Source: Bicyclus anynana (taxonomy: Eukaryota > Arthropoda > Insecta > Lepidoptera > Nymphalidae). Taken from it: a stretch of 64,000 bases of DNA. The stretch lies in the NCBI RefSeq assembly GCF_947172395.1, contig NC_069109.1, positions 536,001 to 600,000 of the forward strand, written 5' to 3'. This document shows, in pieces, positions 43,984-53,327 of this stretch. A model generated the notes under the pieces. The model did no database searches and was not told where the DNA came from. It saw nothing but the letters and a program-made list of their open reading frames with translations. Numbering within the stretch: the first letter of the stretch is position 1; the number at the start of each line of letters is the position of its first letter. A program made the position numbers and the translations under genes.

Positions 43984-45612
43984 CTTACCTTACCTTATCA
44001 GCCGATAGACGTCCACTGCTGGACATAGGCCTCTTGCATGGACCTCCAAGCACAACGATCTCGAGCCGCCAGCATCCAGCGGCTCCCTGCAACCCGCTTA
44101 ATATCCTCGGTCCACCTAGTGGGGGGTCGCCCAACACTGCGCTTTCCGGTGCGGGGTCGCCATTCCAGCACCTTGGGGCCCCAACGTCCATCGGCTCTTC
44201 GAACTATGTGGCCCGCCCATTGCCACTTCAGCTTCGCGACTCGCTGAGCTATGTCAGTGACTTTGGTTCGTCTGCGGATCTCCTCATTCCTGATTCGATC
44301 ACGCAGAGAAACTCCAAGCATAGCTCGCTCCATCGCCCGCTGAGTGACTTTGAGCCTTCTAATAAGGCCCATAGTCAGCGACCAAGTCTCGGATCCGTAT
44401 GTCATCACTGGCAACACGCACTGATCGAAGACTTTCGTCTTCAAGCACTGAGGAATTTCGGACGAAAAGATGTCGCGGAGTTTCCCGAACGCTGCCCAGC
44501 CGAGCTGGATTCGGCGATTCACCTCTTTCTCAAAATTGGACCTACCTAACTGGACTGTGTGTCCTAGGTATATATATTCGTCTACAATTTCGAGCACAGA
44601 GTCCTCAACAATAACTGGGTGGAGCGGTACATGAGTATTAGTCATGATCTTCGTCTTGCTCATGTTCATTTTTAGGCCCACACGTTGAGAAACCCTGCTG
44701 AGGTCGTTGAGCATGGTACTAAGGTCCTCCAGAGTCTCTGCCATAATGACTACATCATCGGCAAAACGTAGTTGAGTGATGTACTCACCATTGATGTTGA
44801 TGCCAAATCCGTTCCAGTCCAGAAGCTTAAAGACATCTTCCAATGCAGCGGTAAATAGCTTTGGGGAGATCACATCTCCCTGCCGCACTCCTCGCTGCAG
44901 TTGGATTGGCCTCGTAGTCTGATCCTGTATACGGACTGACATGGTGGCGCTTTCATACAAACACTTCAACGCTTGAATGTACCTGTAGTCGATCCGGCAT
45001 CTCTGCAAAGACCTCAGCACAGCCCAAGTTTCCACCGAATCGAAGGCTTTCTCATAGTCCACAAACGCTAAGCAAAGTGGCTGATTATACTCTTCGGTAT
45101 TCTGTATAACCTGCCGCAGCGTATGAATGTGGTCTATGGTACTAAAGCCTGCTCGGAAACCGGCTTGTTCGGGAGGCTGGAAGTCGTCAAACCTACGGGC
45201 GAGACGATTCGTGATGACTCTCGAGAACAACTTGTAGACATGACTCAACAACGAGATGGGTCTGTAATTCTTCAGTAAGGTATTGTCACCTTTTTTGAAG
45301 AACAGAACCACCACGCTCCTGTGCCACGCCTTAGGTGTTGTACCCTCGTGAATGACGGAATTGAACAACCGCTGAAGGACCTTAAGTATCGGTTTTCCAC
45401 CCGCTTTCAGGAGTTCTGCTGTGATTCCGTCATCACCTGGTGCTTTGTTGTTCTTAAGTTGTCTGAGAGCCATACTAATCTCGTATAGGCTGACGTCCGG
45501 GATATCTTCGGTATAGTGTCGGGTCAATTTGGCTCTAGGATCTTTGGCCAAATTGTCAACAGGCTTTTGGGTAGAGGTGTATAACTGTCCGTAGAACTAA
45601 AACTGTCCGTAG
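43984..45612 (-). mobile_element. RTE-type LINE, reverse-transcriptase half (copy 2)
   Basis: The frame from 45551 to 43998 gives 517 codons. It has the same motifs as copy 1 (FVDYEKAFDS, GVRQGDVISPKLF, LRFADDV) and an intact C-terminus ending QWTSIG. There is no endonuclease. The RTE-homologous part starts at exactly the same base as in copy 1 (element-sense CCAAAAGCCTG, at 45570). Here 42 further bases follow, with two CTACGGACAGTT units. An 11-bp target duplication TACTAAAATAC (43973-43983, 45613-45623) encloses everything, so the extra bases belong to the insertion. The tail is (TAAGG)n. Confidence 0.93.
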
Positions 45613-45681
45613 TACTAAAATACAATCAAGCTTTTTAAAAATTTCTAAAATTTTTTGAAAATATAATAATATAATTTTTTG

Positions 45682-45980
45682 TTTTTAATAAATATACTTA
45701 AACAATACACATCACTAACTAGCCCCAAAGTAAGCATACAGAGTAGTTTGTGTTATGGGTACTAAGATAGTTGATATTATAATATTCATATACAGTTATA
45801 TACTACATGTATGTACTTATGTGTATTTATACATTATGTACACACACACAGAGATTGAGAGACACAGACACTGGAAAACACCCATGCTCATCACACAAAT
45901 ATTTTCCAGTTGTGGGAATCGAACCCACGGCCGTGGATGCAAAAAGCAGGGTCACTACCCACTGCGCCACGCGGCCGTCC
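45682..45980 (-). mobile_element. SINE family C, full length
   Basis: Reverse copy: AAATATACTTAAACAATACA, GTTATGGGTACTAAGATAGT, box B complement GGGAATCGAACCC and box A complement CCACTGCGCCACGCG. It lies head-to-head with the family-A SINE that follows. Confidence 0.88.
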
Positions 45981-45999
45981 AAATTTACCCAGACTTTTG

Positions 46000-46258
46000 A
46001 CGGCCTCCGTGGCGCAGTGGTATGCGCGGTGGATTTACAAAACGGTGGTCCTGGGTTCGATACCCGGCTGGGCCAGGTCTGGCTGGTGGGAGACTTTAGC
46101 CGTGGCTAATTACCACCCTACCGACAAAGACGTACCGCCAAGCGATTTAGCGTTCCGGTACGATGTCATGTAGAAACCGAAAGGAGTCTGGATTTCATCC
46201 TACTGCTAACAAGTTAGCCCGTTTCCATCTTAGATTGCATCATCACTTATTATTCACT
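46000..46258 (+). mobile_element. SINE family A, near full length
   Basis: Head CCGTGGCGCAGTGGTATGCG (box A) and GGGTTCGATACCCGGC (box B). The body has GCGTTCCGGTACGATGTCAT, GAAACCGAAAGGAG and ACAAGTTAGCCCGTTTCCAT. It is truncated before the poly-A-like tail and abuts a 16-base family-B head relic (GGACTATCACGGCTC). Confidence 0.9.
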
Positions 46259-46273
46259 GGACTATCACGGCTC

Positions 46274-46693
46274 TTGCCATGCCAGCACAATATAGAACGA
46301 AGTATGTTATGTATAAGGAGAAAGGATAAGATAAATCTTAAATGTATCAGAAAAAAAACAAAGGTCACAGATGTGACGTATACAATTAGAAACCTTAAAT
46401 GGAAATGGGCTGGTCATTTAATGCGAAACAAAAACGCGAATTGGGCTAAGGACGTAACTGTTTAGTACCCTAGAGACAACAAAAGGAAACGCGGCAGGCC
46501 TTTAAGAAGATGGGAAGATGATTTGAAGATGACAGCAGGAACACTTTGGAAAAGGAAAGTTCATGATCGCAAGGCATGGAAGATCTTGGGGGAGGCCTAT
46601 GCCGAAAGGCAAGACGATTTACCGGTGTCGTAATTTTTTTATATTGTATAGTTTTTATATTAAGGTAAATTGTTAATAAAGGCTATTATTATT
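46274..46693 (+). mobile_element. LINE 3' end (endonuclease-RT type), tail (TTA)n
   Basis: Frames carry NLKWKWAGHLMRNKNANWAK and RGRPLRRWEDDLK. These resemble the C-terminal region of insect non-LTR reverse transcriptases but differ clearly from the RTE copies here. It ends with GTCGTAATTTTTTTATATTG and a TTATTATTATTA tail. Confidence 0.75.
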
Positions 46694-47500
46694 ATTATCG
46701 CGGCTCTTATAGAGAGAATAATAATAATAAAAAAGACTGGGAATCGAAGCTGGGACCTCTTTATTGAGATCCAGTCTTCAGTGAGCGCCTATTTTTCACC
46801 TTTTCCAAGTTACCTAAGCTAGATTGTAGTGCCTCGTCATGTGAGTTACCTAAACCCAAGTTACCTAAACCCGATTGTTAGAAGGTTATGGCATTTTAAT
46901 TTTAAAGTGAACGGGACAATGGATGTTATACGACCATGTTTGTCTCGACGTGTGGTCCAAATCATAAGCTTTATGCGAATTTTCTTTGCTTTCTAATTTT
47001 ACTTACTATAGATATGTGGATACATAGTAGTATATTATTTATCTACAGGAAGAAAATTTTTTTAGTGCGGATATTTTTATATTTTGTACATAAACAAAAT
47101 TTAATGATCACGTATTTTTTCTTTTTTTTTTTAACTCAAAAATAACAAAATTATCGTTAGCTAAAGTTATTTACTTTTGAACAGAATTTTAGGGTCACCC
47201 TATTGTGCGTTTATTTTATTTTCGTTTGATACCTAAAGGACGTCACTAGATCACTTTTAAGCTGAATATATCTTGTTTAGTAATAATATGTACATTATTT
47301 TGTTATTTAAGAGACATAAATTAAAAAAAAAATTACATAAAATGTATAGAACTGTTTGTAGACTTATATTCTATTAATGATACAGAACCACGAAAAAAAA
47401 TATCCGCACTAAAGACCGAATCAACCTGTATTTTAAATTTGGAACCAATAAACGACTCAACGCTCTCCCGATCAGTCTGTGAGCTCACCCTGGGGTCATG
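46694..47500. other. AT-rich, no gene recognised
   Basis: Only short low-complexity frames. AGTGCGGATATTTTT (47054) and its complement AAAAATATCCGCACT (47396) lie about 340 bp apart, an inverted pair suggesting an old terminal-repeat element. Confidence 0.5.
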
Positions 47501-47509
47501 CCTGAAAAT

Positions 47510-47808
47510 CTCAGACCAATTATTGTATAGGACCTGCCTCGCTAGACGTTACTTTTCTGCCAAAGCATATGATCAAATATCTAACGCTATTTTATAAACT
47601 GTCTACAAAGAATCGATGTTTCATAGTTGTAATTAAATTCGTCAGTAAAAATACACTTTAATGTAGTTGAATGGTGTAAAAAACGGGCAAGAACTTCTAG
47701 GTTAGTATAAGATATGCACCAAATCCAAGATCGTTTTGTTCGGAAAATGACAGACAATTTTGTTAGTGAATATGGGTGCAATACTGGTCCTTGTATAATT
47801 AGTCTGAG
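47510..47808 (+). mobile_element. hAT-type MITE with exact 8-bp target duplication
   Basis: 299 bp. Ends are CTCAGACCAATTATTGTATA and TTGTATAATTAGTCTGAG, inverted repeats of about 22 bp with few mismatches. An exact 8-bp duplication CTGAAAAT flanks it (47502-47509, 47809-47816). An 8-bp duplication and this end type fit the hAT superfamily. No transposase. Confidence 0.92.
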
Positions 47809-48119
47809 CTGAAAATCAGCGCTACAGTTACTTAGCTGTAGCATAGTGCTGAGGCAGCGCCCCATTCAGCCGAAGCCTTAGTAATTAGTTAGTATTAATT
47901 CTCATGTTTTTTTTCTTATTTATGTTATGTTGTTTTTGGCTGAATAAATGTTTTTATTGTTATTGTTACTGTTATGCTGAAGTAAATAGTAGTCTGGGAT
48001 GGATGTGACGTCACTCGATTTTGTGATGGCTCGTGCCTGTGATGGGTGGCGCGACTTGTACCGTGGACGGTAGGGATTATTAAGTGGGTGCAGCTAGTGA
48101 TACAAGGCACTCGCCGTAC

Positions 48120-49180
48120 GGTCATCTTCAAGCTAGGAAAAAGGCTGCATACGTAATGCACCGCCTTTACGCAATGATTAACAAAAAAAAGTAAATTGTC
48201 CCTCCGTTCAAAGCTAACGCTTTATAAAACCACGATCCGTCTGATCTTAACCTACGCTAGTGTAGTGTTTGCCCACCGTCCCAAAGCGACCCTTAGGCCG
48301 CTTCAAACTTTACAAAACCAATCAAAGACACTGGACATTTTTAAATATGCCGTAAAGACTCATTATCTGGTGCAGTAAGGACGATCTGTATATATTATTT
48401 CTTTTCAATATAATGTATTTATTAGTATATTTTTATATGTATTTTATTCATTATTGTAGGTATATTTTGATATGTATATTATTCATTATTGTAGGTATTT
48501 GTGTAATATTGTTTATGTATTAGGATGTTAATTATTTGTGTGTATGTGTATTACTAATACTATGGTTATTTTTGTTTTACGCCACCTACTGATGTCCTTA
48601 AGTTTTTCTAAACCGAAGGTTGCCTGGAAGAAATCGCTACTTAGCGATAAGGCCGCCTTTTGTATCTCTTCCTAATTTGTTTTTATATCACTTGTTTTTG
48701 TCTTTGTGGTGTGCAAATAAAGTATATCTATCTATCTATCTAAAACCGATTCCTGCGTCAAATCACGGGCGCACCGTGGTTTGTACGTAATAATGACCTC
48801 CATGTAGACCAAGACCTACCGACAATATCAAAGCACATGAAACAGCTCTCTCGAAACTATTTCGGCAGAGCTTCCATCCATTACAGCCAACTAGTGGTTG
48901 AGGCCTGCAACTACACTCCCAACCTTAACGCTAACTTCAAGCAGAGGCGTCCCAGAAATGTCCTTTACGAACCAGACGATGACATGACGACCGACAACGC
49001 TTCCCAGGCAACACAATCACAAGCTACACAGCGTCTTCGAAGACGAGGTTCCCGATATCAAACGTCACCCGGACGTGGGTTTTCTAACTCACGATCTCGA
49101 TCTCTCAAAATGATTGAAGTAATTGGGAAAAAAGTTGGGCTTAAAATTATCAAATTATAAAATTGAAATAAATAATTTTG
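48120..49180 (+). mobile_element. Jockey-type LINE C-terminal fragment, split by an insertion
   Basis: The left part (48120-48319) translates as AAYVMHRLYAMINKK and LYKTTIRLILTYASVVFAH. The right part (48742-49160) gives NRFLRQITGAPWFVRNND, KHMKQLSRNYFGRASIHY and a terminal basic region. Both are hallmarks of the jockey RT C-terminus and read on from each other across the 422-bp insert. The left part has an internal stop and frameshift. Confidence 0.85.
48320..48741 (+). mobile_element. Nested LINE 3' end with (TCTA)n tail
   Basis: Inserted in the jockey fragment, with flanking AAAACC at 48314-48319 and 48742-48747. It has a short terminal frame (DIFKYAVKTHYLVQ, stop), a long AT-rich 3' UTR with TTTGTGGTGTGCAAATAAAG, and a (TCTA)n tail. 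This is typical of CR1/L2-like LINE ends in insects. Confidence 0.75.
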
Positions 49181-49243
49181 AGTTTGATTTTTTATCTCTC
49201 CGCTATCGCTTATAACTCACAACCTATCTATCAAATAATTCAA

Positions 49244-49312
49244 GAGGGCCGTTTACAAAAATCCCCATCTACCCGCGTTCGACGTAACGTAACATTCCGT
49301 TCAAACGGCCCT
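49244..49312. repeat. Inverted repeat AGAGGGCCGTTT ... AAACGGCCCTCT
   Basis: Twelve-base perfect arms about 45 bp apart. A related TTTAACGGCCCTCG lies at 49908-49921. Possibly the ends of small or decayed DNA elements. Confidence 0.7.
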
Positions 49313-50225
49313 CTATTCTTGTCGCTACTATAATAGGATATTAAATTTTAACTCGATTGTTGTCCGGGATAACATAGTTTGTGATGATTTTTAACTTTAT
49401 TATTAACCGACTTCAATTAAAGATTAAAAAGTATTTTTACTACTCTTGCTCAAAAACACTGTCTTAATACCACTCCACAGCGGGGCTAAACAAGCATTTC
49501 AGCCTCTAGGGGCTAAAGTAATTTTGCTGTTTTTATTCTTGTCTGTTACGAGTACTAGGTATAAAATGAAAAAGGTTTAATTCGTAAAAAGTTTAATCAT
49601 ACATAAATAATGACTTCTATAAAACGAAGGTTTTACTCGTAAATAGGTCGTAAATAGCATCATAGGAGGGTACGAGTATTTAAGTAAGGCCCTGATTGTT
49701 TGATAAAAATATGAAATTGGAACGAAATGCAGCGTTTTTGTCTGTGTGTGGAATGCGTATTTTTTTAAATATGATCTTCAATGAGTAGCGAGCTGCGTCT
49801 GCAAAAACGATTTTAACATTAAATACTGTACTGTATTATTTTCTCGCAATCGTAGTGAAAAGTATAGTGTAACACGCGGGGCTAAACCCAGTATAAAATC
49901 GATTTCTATTTAACGGCCCTCGCATTACGGCTCGTGCCCTAAACTACCTCGTTTATAATAGGTTTTTTTAGCTCCTGGTATAACAAACTACTATTATTTT
50001 GAACAGTATAGAAGCAGGGTACATAAACAAAACGTGACGGTGATCCCACAAAAGTTACAACTGCGTTGTGGTAAATCACTTGTGGACTTCAGTAAAAAAA
50101 GGAATACATTGTTTTTAATGCTTATTACCTTACTTCCAGATTGGTCCAATTTAATTTTCATGAAAATTACTAAAGTTTTGTGAAATAACTGAACGAAATG
50201 TTGACCATTTCGTACTGTAGTGTTT

Positions 50226-50560
50226 ACGGTGATAATTATTACACTCCGTTCACCGTCATGGTAATTATCATCCCGCTTTGTTCAGCATCATGATAATTAT
50301 CATCCCGCTTTGTTCACCATCATGATAATTATCATCCCGCTCCGTTCACCGTCATGATAATTATCATCCCGCTCCGTTCAGCATCATGATAATTATCATC
50401 CTGCTCCGTTCACCATCATGATAATTATCATCCCGCTCCGTTCACCATCATGATAATTATCATCCCGCTCCGTTCACCATCATGATAATTATCATCCCGC
50501 TCCGTTCACCGTCATGATAATTATCATCCCGCTCCGTTCACCGTCAGAATGATTATCATC
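50226..50560. repeat. 32-bp tandem array of a perfect 14-bp palindrome
   Basis: ATGATAATTATCAT, its own complement, starts at 50290, 50322, 50354, 50386, 50418, 50450, 50482 and 50514, exactly 32 bp apart. Degenerate units lie at 50226, 50258 and 50546. Between palindromes is CCCGCTCCGTTCACC or a close variant. An AATAAATAAATTCAATAAA stretch follows at 50598. The core TAATTA is a homeodomain-type site. Confidence 0.95.
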
Positions 50561-51066
50561 AATCGATGAACAACTAAGTCTCGGATCAGAAAATGGAATA
50601 AATAAATTCAATAAAAAGCACAACCCAAGTTTGTCTAGTCGTGTGTGTGATCGTTCAATCTAAAAGTTTGTGAACATCACAACAACACGCTCGGACGATG
50701 TCATAAGTTTTGCTATTGATGAAATCGCTTCGCATGCGCCAAATGAACCGACTACTTTCGTTATTAAGGTATAGTACACTTAACGACTCGGAATGAAATC
50801 GTAACTGCATCGTCTCGACGTCAACGTGCTGGCTTATTCACTATTTTTAACCGACTTCCAAAAAGGAGGAGGTTCTGAAAGCTGTTTCTGGAATAACCAC
50901 AGAAATTTTGTAGTTTAAACGTATTTAATTAAAACATCACTGGCTTGGCACCGCCTTCAAACTGATCAGAAGGTAGCACATAGGTAGGATGTTATTTTTT
51001 GCTTTTTAGTTAAAGTTATTTTTTGAGTCGGTTGAATTTTTTTTATTAAAATTTTTATGGTATTAC

Positions 51067-51380
51067 ATCATCATCATTTTCCATACTCGGCTCACTGCTG
51101 AGCTCTAGTCTCCTCTCAGAATGAGAGGGGCCAGGCAAACCAGTCCACCACGCTGGCCCAATGCTGATTGGCAGACTTCGCACACGCAGAGAATTAAGAA
51201 ATTTCTCAGGTATGCAGGTTTCCTCACGGTGTTTTTCCTTCACCGTTTGAGACACGTGATATTTAATTTCTTAAAATGCACATAAATAAAAAGTTGGAGG
51301 TGCATGCTTCGGAACGGACTCGAACCCACGCTGGCCGGAATCGGAGGTAGAGGTCATATCCACTGGGCTATCACGGCTTT
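51067..51380 (-). mobile_element. SINE family B, near full length
   Basis: Reverse copy from CATCATCATTTTCCATACTC to GGGCTATCACGGCTT. Confidence 0.9.
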
Positions 51381-51411
51381 CTGCCCGGCTCATATATTTA
51401 TTATAGCTTCA

Positions 51412-51580
51412 ACGACTAAACTGTAAGGCGGTTGGATTTATCACCGAGGGGTGGTGGTTCGATCCCCGCCCCGTTGGTCTATTGTCGTACCCACTCCTAG
51501 CACAGTCTTTCCCGACTAGTTGGAGGGGAATGGAAATATTGGTCATATTTACAAGAAGATATACCTAAATTTTCTTAAAA
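51412..51580 (+). mobile_element. SINE family D copy
   Basis: Same body as 26165-26325 (CACCGAGGGGTGGTGGTTCG, CCGTTGGTCTATTGTCGTAC, GTTGGAGGGGAATG), with a decayed box-A region (GCTTCAACGACTAAACTG). Confidence 0.75.
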
Positions 51581-51593
51581 AAATTAACCAAAC

Positions 51594-51712
51594 CATCAAG
51601 CAATTTAGCGTTCCGATACGATATCGTGTTTCATCCTACTCCTAACAAGTTACCCCGCTTCCATCATTCATCATCACTTACTCAGGTGAGATTGTAGTTG
51701 TAGTAAGTTGAA
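51594..51712 (+). mobile_element. SINE family A, 3' part
   Basis: AGCAATTTAGCGTTCCGATA, AACAAGTTACCCCGCTTCC and CAGGTGAGATTGTAGTTGTA. The head is absent. Confidence 0.8.
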
Positions 51713-53014
51713 GAAATTAAAAAAAAACATATGAATGGCGGTAGTTTTTAATTCGGATCTTCAACTTCAATAGCAGCGCTACGCAAACCCAAAGTAAAAC
51801 TAGATTTAAAATTCTGAATCTGAGAATGCAAAAGCCACGTCAAGTGACAAAGTCTAGACTGTCAGGATAAGTCTAGATTTGCAGCTAAGACAAATGCAGA
51901 CTTGTCTAGTAGTTCGCCTAAACTTTGAGACCTGAATTTAGGTCTTAGTCTGACTTTATTTCAGTGGTGTGGGTTTAAAGTACTGAAAAGTTTGGAATAT
52001 ATTGTAAGAGTTAGTGGAAATTGAAGATTTTTGTGTCGCTATTGACAGAAATGTACCCTTATTAACCCTCGATGCAAAAAGAGGGATGGTATAAGTTTGA
52101 CGTGTCTGTCTGTCTGTCTATCTGTCTGTCAATCCATAGCTCCCGAACGGATGAAGCGATTTCAATTTAGTTTTTTTCTTATGAAAGGTGACTTATGCGA
52201 TTGTTTTCAGACATGTTTGATGAAAATTGGTTGAGCCGTTTAAAAGTTGTGGGGGATTGAAAGTGGAGAAGACTTACCGAATGTGTGCAAATATACTTGA
52301 GTGGGGTCTCAAATGAAAGCTCACCGAAAGAGAATATTGATGACTTGATCGAGAGTGTAATTAATAATTTCATGACCTTCAAGGGCTTTAAGTGGAGGGG
52401 GGCAAAATTTTCAGTTTCATGCCATATGAATTTATGATCATTTGAGCGATTGACTGTATTTGAAAACATTGTTTTTTTTTAATTATCGGGGAAAATTGAG
52501 TCAATATTAACTAATTCTATACTAATATTATAAACAGGAAAGATTTGAAAAATTCTTTCACTGTTGAGAAGCTATACTATCCCCGAGTGCTATCGGCTAT
52601 ATTTTATCCCTGTATTCTCACGGGAATGGGAACTACTCAGGTTAATTAATAAATTTTTAAATAATAAATTGTTATAAAGAAGTCTTTGAAACGAACTGAG
52701 TCTGAAACTAGTGTAGAAATGAAAAAAAATCTTTTACCAATAAAAAGCGAGTAAAATAAGCTATATTTTACTACCTGATAATGTAGTAATTACACAGAAA
52801 TTACAATGTCACAACACTTTAAAAATAAAACACAGAAAAATTAATTAGTAAATCAGTTTTTTATTCCAAATTATGTTCAAAAAGGCCGCATTACTCTTTT
52901 TTGTAATTTTTTTTAAGATTCTAAAGTAAAATTAATTTCCAAATTGTGCATTTTGAGTATCCAAATAACATTAATTTTAGAAAAAATACCAAAAAATAAA
53001 ATTTCTTTTTACAA
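51713..53014. other. No gene recognised
   Basis: AT-rich sequence downstream of the minus-strand Pro/Cys-rich gene. 52080-52150 is a (TCTG)n-containing repeat piece. 52517-52640 is a Helitron-like piece (CTATACTAATATTATAAACAG ... GGGAACTACTC). Confidence 0.5.
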
Positions 53015-53020
53015 TTTATT
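53015..53020 (-). terminator. Poly(A) signal of the minus-strand Pro/Cys-rich gene
   Basis: AATAAA on the minus strand, 48 bases past the stop codon at 53068. It fits as the polyadenylation signal. Confidence 0.7.
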
Positions 53021-53067
53021 GAAACATTTTAGATGAAACAACCAACAAACTTCCGACCATTATCAGA

Positions 53068-53327
53068 TCAAACATAACAAGGTTGTCCACATGGTGGTAT
53101 GAATGGTTGGGGGCACGGCGGGGGGGGACAAGGTGAGGGGCAAGGTGGTGGGGGGCACACAGGTGGTGTGTAGATGGTAGCAGGGCAGGCGCACGGGGGT
53201 AGCTGCTTGCCTACGCAGATGGTGGGGGGGTTGATGGTGGGCTGACCGACTTCGCCGTAGCATATGGTGCTGCCATCTTGGGCTTTGCAGCAACGCCATG
53301 GTGCGGCGTATGCTGTGCTGATGATAG
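53068..53327 (-). CDS. Gene 1 exon 2 (mature Pro/Cys-rich part)
   Basis: 260 bases: two bases completing the alanine codon, 85 codons and TGA. The acceptor is tttaaccag. The C-rich strand (G-rich in the plus reading) makes this stretch stand out from its AT-rich flanks. Other frames across it also stay open, but only this one continues a signal peptide. Confidence 0.85.

Noticed and set aside
50226..50560. CRISPR-like regular repeats
   Set aside because: The whole 32-bp unit repeats including the linker, so there are no unique spacers, and everything else in the window is animal DNA.
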